Source: an uncultured Pelagibacteraceae bacterium
GTDB lineage: Bacteria > Pseudomonadota > Alphaproteobacteria > Pelagibacterales > Pelagibacteraceae
DNA: 35,739 bases
Direction: 5' to 3'
Assembly (NCBI GenBank): GCA_902589505.1
Contig: CACITE010000002.1
Coordinates: forward strand, 1-35,739
This document shows positions 16,434-24,615 of this stretch, one piece after another. The notes beneath the pieces are model-generated. The model saw nothing but the letters and a program-made list of their open reading frames with translations, ran no database searches and had not been told where the DNA came from. The stretch's first letter is position 1, and each line of letters starts with the position of its first letter. The position numbers and the translations under genes were made by a program.

Positions 16434-17540
16434 ATGAAGACTATAGTAAATAGCTGGAATGAATGGGATCCTTTAAAACATGTAATTTTAGGTCGAGCGG
16501 ACGGTTGTTGTATACCTCCTTCAGAACCAGCGGTTGATGGAAAAGTTCCAGAGGACTCAGATATGAGGGGTCAATTTGGTGTACGACCTAAAGAAACTAT
16601 TGATAAAGCAAACGAACTACTAGAAAATTTCGCAAACCTTCTAAAAAAAAGAGGAATAAGAGTTGATCGACCAACGCCACTTAATTTTAATCAACCTATA
16701 TCAACTCCTGACTGGAAAACAAAAAGTATGTTTGGAACCATGCCTGCTAGAGACATAATTTTGACAGTTGGAAAAGAGATGCTCGAAGCTACAATGAGTT
16801 ATAGGTGTCGATTTTTTGAGTATCTAAATTATAGACCTCTGTTAAAAAAATATTATGAAGAGGATCCTGGAATGCGACATGAAGCGGCACCAAAACCAAG
16901 ATTAACAGATAAGAGTTTTCACTTGGACTATTTGTCTGACAAAATTGGAGTTCAAAAAAGATTAGAATGGACTGCAAAAAAATATTTTGTGACAACTGAA
17001 GAAGAGCCTCTATTTGACGCTGCAGATGTTATGAGATTTGGCAAAGATTTAATGGTTCAACACGGCTTTACTACAAATTTGAAAGGCATTGACTGGTTAA
17101 GAAGGCATTTTCCAAATCATAGAGTACATCCTTTGAATTTTCCAGGCGATCCATATCCTATTCATATCGATGCTTCTTTTACTGCGCTTAAACCAGGTTT
17201 AATAATAAATAATCCAAATAGACGTTTGCCTGATGAACAAAGAAAAATTTTTGAAAAAAATGACTGGAAAATAGTTGATGCAGCTCAACCCGCTCATAAC
17301 AAACCACCACCTTTATGTTTTTCTTCAGTTTGGTTATCTATGAATATTTTAGTTCTTGATCCAAAAACTGTGTGTGTGGAGAAGAGCGAAGTTTACCAAG
17401 CCGAACAAATAAGTAAATTAGGCATGGAAGTTGTTGAAGTTGATTTTCGAGACGTTTACCCTTTTGGAGGAGGACTGCATTGTAGTACAACTGATGTGTA
17501 CAGAGAGGGAAATTGTGAAGATTATTTTCCTAAACAATAA
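16434..17540 (+). CDS. Glycine amidinotransferase-like enzyme (AGAT/StrB1 family)
   Basis: 368-residue amidinotransferase of the pentein fold. Members move the amidino group of arginine to an amine acceptor (glycine in AGAT), giving ornithine and a guanidino compound. The catalytic triad is conserved with the spacing of human AGAT: D195 in FDAADVMRFGKD, H244 in YPIHIDASF and C350 in GGGLHCSTTDV (D-H spacing 49 as in D254/H303). The ALKPGLIINNP and SSVWLSMNILVLD blocks also match the family. The acceptor cannot be deduced. Its stop overlaps the next gene start by one base, linking it to an EutA-like gene, a DoeA-like hydrolase and a Pot transporter. A ureohydrolase lies 11 kb downstream on the same strand. 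Confidence 0.88.
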   Translation: MKTIVNSWNEWDPLKHVILGRADGCCIPPSEPAVDGKVPEDSDMRGQFGVRPKETIDKANELLENFANLLKKRGIRVDRPTPLNFNQPISTPDWKTKSMFGTMPARDIILTVGKEMLEATMSYRCRFFEYLNYRPLLKKYYEEDPGMRHEAAPKPRLTDKSFHLDYLSDKIGVQKRLEWTAKKYFVTTEEEPLFDAADVMRFGKDLMVQHGFTTNLKGIDWLRRHFPNHRVHPLNFPGDPYPIHIDASFTALKPGLIINNPNRRLPDEQRKIFEKNDWKIVDAAQPAHNKPPPLCFSSVWLSMNILVLDPKTVCVEKSEVYQAEQISKLGMEVVEVDFRDVYPFGGGLHCSTTDVYREGNCEDYFPKQ

Positions 17541-18289
17541 TGTCAATTAAATCAAATTATATTAAGCCAAAATTTAAAAAAAAAATAAATCCAAAAGTGG
17601 GTTTGCTTGCACTTTCGACTGATCTTACAATAGAAAGTGATTTTCAATCTATTTGTAAAAAACTTCCTTTAGATTTATTTGTAAATCGTATTCACAATGA
17701 AAATCCTTTAACTAAAGAAAATCTTGTAAAAATGTACGATCAAATAGAGCCTGTTACTGAAAAAATTTTACCAGGACAAAAAATAAATACAATAGCTTAC
17801 GGTTGTACATCAGGAACAATAGCTATAGGAGAAGATAAAGTTAAAGAAAAAGTTCAATTAGCCAAACCTAGTTGTTATGTTACAACACCCATCACTTCTG
17901 CCATCAAAGCTTTTAAAGAAATGAATGTAAAAAAAATTTCTTTGTTTACTCCGTACCCAGAATCTGTAAACAAAACTATTTTGGAGTATTTTGAAAAAAA
18001 AAATATAAATATTATATCATTTAGTACTTTCAATATAGATTTGGACGAAGATATAGCTAGCGTAGATCCAAAATATTTATTAGAGACTTTAATTAAATTG
18101 GACACAAGTAATGCTGATGCACTTTTTATATCTTGCACAGCTCTTCCCGCTCTAGAAATTCTTGATGAAGTTGAAAAAAAAATAGGTAAAATTGTTTTGT
18201 CTAGCAATCAAACTTTAATTTGGGATACCTTAAGATCTGTTGGATACAAATCATCAGTTAAAGGATATGGAAAACTTTTAAGGAATTAA
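17540..18289 (+). CDS. Asp/Glu racemase-superfamily protein, EutA-like (maleate isomerase/AMDase type)
   Basis: 249 residues of the aspartate/glutamate racemase fold, closest in architecture to the maleate cis-trans isomerase, arylmalonate decarboxylase and EutA group. The two active-site Cys are both present: one in IAYGCTSGTIAIG (about residue 90) and one in ALFISCTALPALE (about residue 195). EutA is encoded in many ectoine-utilisation clusters, where its role is not settled. Here it starts in the last base of the amidinotransferase stop codon and ends 1 base before the DoeA-like gene, so the three are surely co-translated. The pairing with a DoeA-like hydrolase is the main reason for naming EutA over maleate isomerase. 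Confidence 0.78.
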   Translation: MSIKSNYIKPKFKKKINPKVGLLALSTDLTIESDFQSICKKLPLDLFVNRIHNENPLTKENLVKMYDQIEPVTEKILPGQKINTIAYGCTSGTIAIGEDKVKEKVQLAKPSCYVTTPITSAIKAFKEMNVKKISLFTPYPESVNKTILEYFEKKNINIISFSTFNIDLDEDIASVDPKYLLETLIKLDTSNADALFISCTALPALEILDEVEKKIGKIVLSSNQTLIWDTLRSVGYKSSVKGYGKLLRN

Positions 18290-18290
18290 A

Positions 18291-19460
18291 ATGCTTTTTG
18301 AAAAAAAAGAATATAAAGAACGATTAAAAAAAGTTAAAGCTTCGATGCAAAAACAAGGAATTGATTTATTAGTTTCACATGATCCCGCAAACATGAATTA
18401 TTTAACCGGTTATGACGCCTGGTCTTTTTATTATGCTCAATGTGTTTTAGTTCATGTAAGCGAAGATGAACCTATTTGTTTTCTTAGAGCGCAGGACGCT
18501 GGTGGAGGTTATATAAAAGCTTATGTTCAACATAAAAATATTATTTCTTATGAAGAAAAATATATTCACACTTGGCCTTTGCATCCATACCAATATCTAG
18601 TTGAAATAATTAAAGAAAGAAAATGGGACAGATCTAATATTGGACTCGAAATGGATAGTCACTACTTTACCGCATATTGTTGTGAAGTAATAAAAAAAGG
18701 TCTACCGAATGCAAAATTCAAAGATGCCGAACGTTTAGTAAATTGGGTTAGAGTTGTCAAATCGGATGCTGAGATCAAATTAATGAAATCAGCTGCAAGA
18801 ATTACAGAAAAAGGAATGAAAAAAGCATTCGAAAGTATTAATCCTGGGGTTAGACAATGTGATGCTGTTGGCGAAATTCAAAAGTCGCTATTTAATGGCA
18901 CAACAGAATTTGGAGGCGATTATGCAAGCATAGCAACTTTGCTGCCTACAGGAAAAGGAACTTCAGCTTCCCACTTAACAGCTACCGAAGATAAGTTTGT
19001 TAAAGGTGAGGCTACTATTATTGAAATATCAGGTGTTCACAAAAGATATCATTGTCCTATGGCAAGAACGGTACTTTTGGGAGAAAAAAATCAAAAAAAA
19101 ATAGATACGATGAAAGCAACTAACGAGGCATTGGATGCAGGAATTTCAGCTACCAAACCAGGAAATACTGCTGATGATGTAGCTCAAAAATTTTGGAGAG
19201 TTTTGGACAAGTATGGAATAAAAAAAGAATCAAGGACAGGATATTCAATTGGTATTGGTTACCCTCCTGATTGGGGCGAACAGACTTTAAATATATCAAA
19301 AGGAGATAAAACTGTTTTACAACCTAACGTTACTTTTCACATGATAGCAGTAATGCAGTTTGGTGATTGGGGAGTTGAAGCAAGCGAGTCAGTAAGGGTG
19401 ACCGAAAAAGACTCAGAATTATTCTGCAATTTATCAAGAGATTTGCATATTAAAGAATAA
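18291..19460 (+). CDS. M24-family hydrolase, ectoine hydrolase (DoeA/EutD)-like
   Basis: 389-residue pita-bread-fold protein: a creatinase-type N-terminal domain (about 1-160) and a catalytic domain (about 165-389). Stretches such as MNYLTGYDAWSFYY, RLVNWVRVVKS, KRYHCPMARTV, SRTGYSIGIGYPPDWGE and WGVEASESVRVTE resemble what I recall of DoeA/EutD ectoine hydrolases, which open the ectoine ring to N-acetyl-diaminobutyrate. The usual metal ligands of M24 peptidases are not kept: the two Asp positions are E245 and P256, and no His occupies the GHGIG position, so it is probably not a metallopeptidase, as known for creatinase. No DoeB/EutE deacetylase is in the window. Creatinase and DddP-type lyases are less likely alternatives. 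Confidence 0.78.
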   Translation: MLFEKKEYKERLKKVKASMQKQGIDLLVSHDPANMNYLTGYDAWSFYYAQCVLVHVSEDEPICFLRAQDAGGGYIKAYVQHKNIISYEEKYIHTWPLHPYQYLVEIIKERKWDRSNIGLEMDSHYFTAYCCEVIKKGLPNAKFKDAERLVNWVRVVKSDAEIKLMKSAARITEKGMKKAFESINPGVRQCDAVGEIQKSLFNGTTEFGGDYASIATLLPTGKGTSASHLTATEDKFVKGEATIIEISGVHKRYHCPMARTVLLGEKNQKKIDTMKATNEALDAGISATKPGNTADDVAQKFWRVLDKYGIKKESRTGYSIGIGYPPDWGEQTLNISKGDKTVLQPNVTFHMIAVMQFGDWGVEASESVRVTEKDSELFCNLSRDLHIKE

Positions 19461-19503
19461 AAAACTTGATAAAAATTTTAAAAGTTGCTTAAATTCACGT
19501 CTT

Positions 19504-20595
19504 ATGGGGAGCACAGATACTTTCGTAAAATTTGAAAAAGTGGATAAAAGCTACGATGGAGAAACATTAGTAGTAAAAGATCTCAATGTAGATATTCCGC
19601 AAGGAGAATTTCTTACAATGTTAGGACCTTCTGGTTCTGGAAAAACTACAACATTGATGATGTTGGCTGGATTTGAAACGCCTACTGGCGGAGAAATATA
19701 TTTAGATGGTGAAGCAATAAATAAAATTCCACCATACAAACGTGGTATTGGAATGGTTTTTCAAAACTATGCTCTATTTCCACATATGACGGTAAATGAA
19801 AATCTTGCATTTCCTCTTGAAGTAAGAAAATTAATTAAAACAGATATTCAAGAAAAAGTAAAAAAAGCTTTAGACATGGTAGAACTAGGAGCTTTTGGAA
19901 ATCGTATGCCTTTGCAATTATCTGGAGGCCAACAACAACGTGTTGCTTTAGCAAGAGCTTTAGTGTTTGAACCTAGATTAGTATTAATGGATGAACCTTT
20001 AGGAGCGCTTGATAAAAAACTTCGCGAACAAATGCAATATGAAATAAAACATATTCATGAAAATTTAGGAATAACAGTTGTATATGTAACGCACGATCAA
20101 AGCGAAGCGCTAACAATGTCGAACCGTATCGCGGTATTTAACGATGGAAAAATTCAACAGATATCATCGCCAGATATTCTATATGAAAAACCAGAAAATG
20201 CATTTGTTGCAAATTTTATTGGAGAAAATAATCAACTAAAAGGAAAAGTAAAATCTATTAGTGGAAAAAATTGTATAGTTACTACAGACAAAGGCGACGA
20301 AATTACATCTTTAAAAATAAACGTTAATTCTGTAGGTGACTCTTCAACTGTTTCTTTACGTCCAGAAAGAGTTGAGATTAATTCAGCGGATAGTAATTTT
20401 GAAAATACTTTTAACGCTAAAGTTAAAGAATTAATTTATTTAGGAGATCATATTCGAACAAGGGTTGAAGTTTGTGGAAATGATCAGTTCATTGTAAAAG
20501 TTCCTAATTCCTATAAAGGTGCAAACTTAAAAGAAGGAGCTTCTGTTAAGTTGTCTTGGAAAGCCAGTGATTCAAGGGCATTAGATCTAGGTTAA
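19504..20595 (+). CDS. potA: Spermidine/putrescine-type ABC transporter ATPase PotA
   Basis: 363-residue ATPase of the polyamine/opine importer family. Walker A GPSGSGKTT (about residues 38-46), Q-loop VFQNYALFPHMTV, signature LSGGQQQRVALARAL, Walker B LVLMDEPLGALD and the H-loop in YVTHDQSEALTMS are all present. A C-terminal TOBE domain follows from about residue 240 to the end. It lies 43 bases after the DoeA-like gene and before potD, potB and potC, forming a full importer. Substrates of this family include polyamines, but also related cationic or zwitterionic compounds, so the ligand may be what the upstream enzymes process. Confidence 0.9.
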   Translation: MGSTDTFVKFEKVDKSYDGETLVVKDLNVDIPQGEFLTMLGPSGSGKTTTLMMLAGFETPTGGEIYLDGEAINKIPPYKRGIGMVFQNYALFPHMTVNENLAFPLEVRKLIKTDIQEKVKKALDMVELGAFGNRMPLQLSGGQQQRVALARALVFEPRLVLMDEPLGALDKKLREQMQYEIKHIHENLGITVVYVTHDQSEALTMSNRIAVFNDGKIQQISSPDILYEKPENAFVANFIGENNQLKGKVKSISGKNCIVTTDKGDEITSLKINVNSVGDSSTVSLRPERVEINSADSNFENTFNAKVKELIYLGDHIRTRVEVCGNDQFIVKVPNSYKGANLKEGASVKLSWKASDSRALDLG

Positions 20596-20611
20596 TTTCT
20601 TATTTTTAAGG

Positions 20612-20640
20612 TTTACAGCACTTTCTCAATTTGTTTTAAT
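20612..20640 (+). promoter_or_regulatory. Predicted sigma70-type promoter for potD
   Basis: TTTACA at 20612-20617 (5 of 6 to TTGACA), a 17-base spacer, then TTTAAT at 20635-20640 (5 of 6 to TATAAT), 43 bases before the potD ATG. It lies just past the potA stop in an 88-base gap, the largest inside the pot cluster, which fits extra expression of the binding protein. Confidence 0.6.
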
Positions 20641-20647
20641 TCGCAAC

Positions 20648-20659
20648 TTATACGTATAA
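20648..20659. repeat. 12-bp perfect palindrome in the potD leader
   Basis: TTATACGTATAA is self-complementary and sits about 8 bases after the predicted -10 of the potD promoter, at the expected start of transcription. Such a position would suit a repressor operator. It is short and AT-rich, so chance occurrence is possible. Confidence 0.4.
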
Positions 20660-20683
20660 ATAACCAATAAAGAGGGAAAAAAT

Positions 20684-21745
20684 ATGTTTAAATTAATCAA
20701 AGCTACTTTCCTTGGATTGATCGCGATGGCATTTACTGCATCATCATATGCAGACATCACGTTCGTGTCTTGGGGCGGAGCTTATACGAACAGTCAACAA
20801 AAGGCTTACGTTGATACTTGGAGCAAAGGTTCAGGAGTTACTGTTGAGAACTATAACGGTGGTCTTGGAGAAATCAAAGCTCAAGTAGAAGCTGGAAACG
20901 TAACTTGGGATGTAGTAGACGTACTTCCTGACCAAGCGATTACTGGTTGCGACGAAGGTTTATTTGCAAAAGTAGACCAAAGTTCATTTTTGGACGATTT
21001 AGTTGTAGCGCCAGTATCTGATTGTGTTGTTCCACAAATTTTCTGGGCATACACAGCGTTTTACAGCAAAAGTGCTTTTCCAGGCAAAAAACCAAAAAAC
21101 ATTAAAGACTTCTTTAATGTTAAAAAGTTTCCTGGAAAAAGAGGAATACATACATGGGCAAACGCTTTAATCGAAATGGCACTAGTTGCTGACGGCGTTA
21201 AAGCAAGCAAAGTATACGAAGTAATGAGCACTCCTGAAGGAATAGACAGAGCATTTGCAAAACTAGATACAATTAAAGATCACGTTGTATTCTGGTCAGC
21301 TGGTTCTAAACCACTTGAATTAGTATCAAGCGGTGAAGTTGTTATGTCATTAGCATACAACGGTAGAATTGGTGCTGCTATCCTTTCTGAAGGTAAAGAC
21401 TTCGAATACATTTGGGACGCTACAGTTCTTGAACAAGAATATCTTGTAGCAATTAAAGGTGGAAACGAGAAAGAAGCTCTTGAGTTTATGGCTCATGCTT
21501 CTACTGCTCAAGCTTTAGCTGATCAAGCTAAATACATTCCATACGGCCCTATGAGAAAATCTAGTATCGATATCATCAAAAAAGGTGAACCTTGGTTCAT
21601 AAAAGAAGGTGGAAATATCGATATATTACCTCACATGCCAACTCATCCGAAAGTTCTTAAGAGAGCTGTTATAGCTGACCCAGTGTGGTGGGCTGATAAT
21701 GGCGCTGAAGTAAGTGAAAGATTCGGTGCTTGGAAGGGTAACTAA
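20684..21745 (+). CDS. potD: Periplasmic polyamine-type substrate-binding protein PotD
   Basis: 353-residue periplasmic binding protein of the PotD/PotF class (COG0687). Residues 1-23 form a signal peptide ending in a SYA-type site, and the mature protein opens with DITFVSWGGAYTNSQQKAY, a family hallmark. WDVVDVLPDQAITGCDEGLFAKVD and the IFWAYTAFYSK and VMSLAYNGRIGAAI blocks line the ligand cleft. Two Cys (in ITGCDE and VSDCVV) may form a disulfide. AGAGGG precedes the ATG. It has its own predicted promoter and a strong terminator after it, so it should be made in excess over the permeases. Codon choice looks more G+C-rich and regular than in its neighbours, consistent with high expression. 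Confidence 0.9.
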   Translation: MFKLIKATFLGLIAMAFTASSYADITFVSWGGAYTNSQQKAYVDTWSKGSGVTVENYNGGLGEIKAQVEAGNVTWDVVDVLPDQAITGCDEGLFAKVDQSSFLDDLVVAPVSDCVVPQIFWAYTAFYSKSAFPGKKPKNIKDFFNVKKFPGKRGIHTWANALIEMALVADGVKASKVYEVMSTPEGIDRAFAKLDTIKDHVVFWSAGSKPLELVSSGEVVMSLAYNGRIGAAILSEGKDFEYIWDATVLEQEYLVAIKGGNEKEALEFMAHASTAQALADQAKYIPYGPMRKSSIDIIKKGEPWFIKEGGNIDILPHMPTHPKVLKRAVIADPVWWADNGAEVSERFGAWKGN

Positions 21746-21762
21746 TAATTCGTAATGTTTAA

Positions 21763-21794
21763 AAAAAAGGCGAGACTTAGGTCTCGCCTTTTTT
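21763..21794 (+). terminator. Intrinsic terminator between potD and potB
   Basis: A 14-bp stem (21763-21776 paired with 21781-21794) with GGCGAGAC/GTCTCGCC core, a TTAG tetraloop and a run of T. It lies 18 bases after the potD stop and 16 bases before the potB ATG. Probably a partial terminator that lowers permease expression relative to the binding protein. Flanking A and T runs could also allow function on the opposite strand, but no gene ends there. Confidence 0.92.
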
Positions 21795-21810
21795 GTTTAG
21801 AGGTAAAATT

Positions 21811-23064
21811 ATGAATGAAACAACTACAGGATCCATTTTAACAACTGAAGGCGTTCCATTAAAAGTTAGTCTTCAAAAAGCTGAAAAAAGAAATAAAATA
21901 AGAGCAATTCTTTTAGTTGCTCCACTTTTAGTTTTTATACTTGTTACATTCTTAATTCCCATTGGCGATATGTTGCTTCGAAGTGTTGATGATAGTTATA
22001 TCAATACTGTTTTTCCGAAAACTTTTAAAGAGTATAAAAAATGGGATAGACAAGATTTGCCATCCGAAGAACTTTATAAAACAATGTTCTTTGAAGTTAA
22101 AGATAGCGAAGGTTATGCTATAGGTAAAGCTAGCACTCGAATGAATTATGCAAAATCAGGTTGGAAAAGTTTATTAAAAAAATCAAAACGTAAATTTAAA
22201 AAAATTGAAGAAGGTCCATACAAAGAACAAATGATAGCCATTGATAAAAAATGGGCCGACATGGAATATTGGAAGGCATTAGGAGTGATGGTTGATGCTA
22301 CGACCGCAGGATATTATTTAAATGCAGTTGATTTAAAATATAATGTAGACAAAGAGATTGTTCGGCAAAAGGAAAATAGAAGAATTTATAATCACACATG
22401 GATTAAAACATTCAAAGTGAGTGTTTTAGTTATGATTTTTTGTTTGATGTTGGGTTATCCAATTTCTTACTTGTTATCAACGCTACCTTTAAAATATAGC
22501 AATCTTTTGATGATATGCGTATTGTTGCCTTTTTGGACATCGTTACTTGTTCGAACAGTCGCATGGATGGTTATGCTACAGCAAAAAGGTGTATTTAATA
22601 ATTTATTAGTAATGGCTAATGTTATTGCTGACGAAAACCGTTTTAAACTTATGTACAATGAAACGGCAACTATAATTGTTATGACACAAATATTATTACC
22701 TTTTATGGTTTTGCCTTTGTATAGTGTAATGAAAACAATTTCACCAAACTACATGCGTGCAGCTTTAAATCTTGGAGCATCTCCATTACACGCCTTTTGG
22801 AAAGTCTATATGCCAAATTCAGTGCCAGGAATTAGTGCAGGATGCATGCTCGTATTTATACTTGCGATTGGTTACTACATTACACCTGAATTGGTTGGAG
22901 GTAAGGATGGGCAAATGGTAGGAAACTGGATTGCTTACCATTTAAAAACAACATTAAATTGGGGACTAAGTGCAGCTCTTGGAGCTATTCTTTTGGGAGT
23001 GCTGACAGTTTTATACTGGGTTTATAATAAATTAGTTGGAATAGAAAATATTAAATTAGGATAA
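21811..23064 (+). CDS. potB: Spermidine/putrescine-type ABC transporter permease PotB with a large loop insertion
   Basis: Inner-membrane permease of 417 residues from the ATG at 21811, which follows AGAGGT at 21798-21803. An in-frame TTG at 21793 lies in the terminator stem and is not the start. Usual PotB proteins have about 280-300 residues; here the first membrane segment (about 31-51) is followed by a soluble, Lys-rich region of about 140 residues (60-200) before the second segment VSVLVMIFCLMLGYPISYLL. The EAA loop is conserved as ALNLGASPLHAFWKVYMPNSVPGI. By topology the inserted region would be periplasmic, possibly facing the binding protein. It ends 2 bases before potC. Confidence 0.88.
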   Translation: MNETTTGSILTTEGVPLKVSLQKAEKRNKIRAILLVAPLLVFILVTFLIPIGDMLLRSVDDSYINTVFPKTFKEYKKWDRQDLPSEELYKTMFFEVKDSEGYAIGKASTRMNYAKSGWKSLLKKSKRKFKKIEEGPYKEQMIAIDKKWADMEYWKALGVMVDATTAGYYLNAVDLKYNVDKEIVRQKENRRIYNHTWIKTFKVSVLVMIFCLMLGYPISYLLSTLPLKYSNLLMICVLLPFWTSLLVRTVAWMVMLQQKGVFNNLLVMANVIADENRFKLMYNETATIIVMTQILLPFMVLPLYSVMKTISPNYMRAALNLGASPLHAFWKVYMPNSVPGISAGCMLVFILAIGYYITPELVGGKDGQMVGNWIAYHLKTTLNWGLSAALGAILLGVLTVLYWVYNKLVGIENIKLG

Positions 23065-23066
23065 TT

Positions 23067-23951
23067 ATGGCTTTACCATCATATGCAACAACAGGACAAA
23101 AAATAGGTTGGTATTCTTTTTTAACCTATTGTGGTCTAGTTTTTTTCTTTTTAATCGCACCTATTTTTGTCATTCTTCCTTTATCATTTAGCTCTTCACC
23201 ATTTTTTGAATTTACTAGGGAATTTATGAACTTTGAACCAGAAGCATGGTCTCTTAGATGGTATAGACAAATGGTTGGTATTGCTAGCGTGGGAGACACA
23301 ACGGTTGTTTCTAATAAATGGATGTTAGGAACTAGAAATAGTTTTATCGTTGGAATTTCTGCTACATTTTTGGCAACGGCACTAGGTACCGTCGCAGCTT
23401 TGGGTCTGAGTAGACCACATATGCCATTCAAAGGTACTATTATGGCAATACTAATTTCTCCTATGATCGTTCCATTAATTATTACATCTGCCGGTATGTT
23501 TTTCTTTTATTCAAAAATTGGACTAACTCATACTTATTTAGGATTAATTCTTGCACACACTGCTCTAGGTACACCATTTGTTGTTATAACTGTTACAGCT
23601 ACTTTAACAGGCTTTGATACCAATCTAATTAGAGCTTCGCAAAGTTTAGGAGCTGATACAGTGCGAACTTTTTTTAAAGTCATAATGCCTTTAATTCTCC
23701 CAGGCGTCATATCTGGAGCATTATTTGCTTTTATTACCTCTTTTGACGAAGTTGTTGTAGTTATGTTTATCGGAAGCGTTGAACAGATAACCATACCTAA
23801 ACAAATGTGGGCAGGTTTGCGTCAAGAAACGAGTCCTGTAATTTTATGCATGGCTACGTGTTTAGTTGCATTATCAATTGCACTTTTAACAACAGTTGAA
23901 TTATTAAGAAGAAGATCAGAAAGATTACGTGGAATTAAGTTGCGTAATTAA
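23067..23951 (+). CDS. potC: Spermidine/putrescine-type ABC transporter permease PotC
   Basis: 294-residue second permease with six predicted membrane segments. The EAA loop is visible as ASQSLGADTVRTFFKVIMPLILPGVISGALFAF, followed by ITSFDEVVVVMFIG, both typical of PotC/PotI. The loop after the first segment is modest in size, unlike PotB. It begins 2 bases after potB and completes the importer. The next gene, a secreted protein of unknown function, starts 35 bases later. Confidence 0.92.
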   Translation: MALPSYATTGQKIGWYSFLTYCGLVFFFLIAPIFVILPLSFSSSPFFEFTREFMNFEPEAWSLRWYRQMVGIASVGDTTVVSNKWMLGTRNSFIVGISATFLATALGTVAALGLSRPHMPFKGTIMAILISPMIVPLIITSAGMFFFYSKIGLTHTYLGLILAHTALGTPFVVITVTATLTGFDTNLIRASQSLGADTVRTFFKVIMPLILPGVISGALFAFITSFDEVVVVMFIGSVEQITIPKQMWAGLRQETSPVILCMATCLVALSIALLTTVELLRRRSERLRGIKLRN

Positions 23952-23986
23952 ATTAATTATAAATTATATTTTCTGTATCTAAATTA

Positions 23987-24601
23987 ATGAAAAAATTTTT
24001 TTTTTTAATAATTTTAGTCTCATTTTTTCAAACCATATCCTTATCTGATGATATTCGACACCTTCAAATTGAAGAAATGAAGATAGGAGATAGTGCTTTA
24101 GATTATTTTAACGAATCCGAATTAGAAGATAACGAACAAGGATGGCACAATTATAGTTATAAAGAATATTCATCCTCACTCATGCCAGGGAAAGGCATTT
24201 ATAGTTGGTTTTTAGTAAGTTACAGAAACGGGGATAATAATTTTATTATAGAATCACTAGTCGGAGGAATAGAAAAAATAAATTACGATAATAAAGAATG
24301 TGTCAATAATATAGATACTTTTGCTTTAAATATATCAGATAATTTAAAAATGCCGATCAACCTTAAAAAAAAAAATTATAAACTTACAGAGAGCGCTTCT
24401 CGAAATTATCCTTTTACAGGGAAAAGTGATGTAACAAGTTTATCTTTTAATTTTATAGATGGAGCAGAAATAATTTTATCTTGCTACATTATGAATAAAG
24501 AAGCTAACCAAGAAGAATCTCTTTTAACATTAATTTCAAATAAAAAAGACACTTTTAGGGTAGAGGTTAGAAGTAATGCATTTAAAAATTTTTTAAAATA
24601 A
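23987..24601 (+). CDS. Secreted protein of unknown function
   Basis: 204 residues, not recognised. A signal peptide covers about residues 1-20 (MKKFFFLIILVSFFQTISLS), without a lipobox Cys, so the protein is probably periplasmic. The mature part begins DDIRHLQIEEMKIGDSALDYF and is rich in aromatic and acidic residues; it has two Cys, in NKECVNN and LSCYIM. No membrane segment follows the signal. It lies between potC and a TPR protein, 35 and 14 bases away, all on one strand, so it may be transcribed with the transporter, but nothing in it indicates a transport role. Confidence 0.7.
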   Translation: MKKFFFLIILVSFFQTISLSDDIRHLQIEEMKIGDSALDYFNESELEDNEQGWHNYSYKEYSSSLMPGKGIYSWFLVSYRNGDNNFIIESLVGGIEKINYDNKECVNNIDTFALNISDNLKMPINLKKKNYKLTESASRNYPFTGKSDVTSLSFNFIDGAEIILSCYIMNKEANQEESLLTLISNKKDTFRVEVRSNAFKNFLK

Positions 24602-24615
24602 GGAAAAGCCAAATA

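Noticed and set aside
17875-18207. Minus-strand 110-codon frame opposite the EutA-like gene
   Set aside because: Shadow of a well-supported plus-strand gene; no ribosome binding site or recognisable domain.
18291-19460. Creatinase or Xaa-Pro aminopeptidase as the name of the M24 protein
   Set aside because: Metal ligands needed for the peptidase are missing, and the LTGYDAWSFY and GYPPDWGE blocks resemble DoeA/EutD more than creatinase as I recall them.
21793-21810. TTG at 21793 as the start of potB
   Set aside because: It falls within the terminator stem and T-tract; the ATG at 21811 has AGAGGT at proper spacing.
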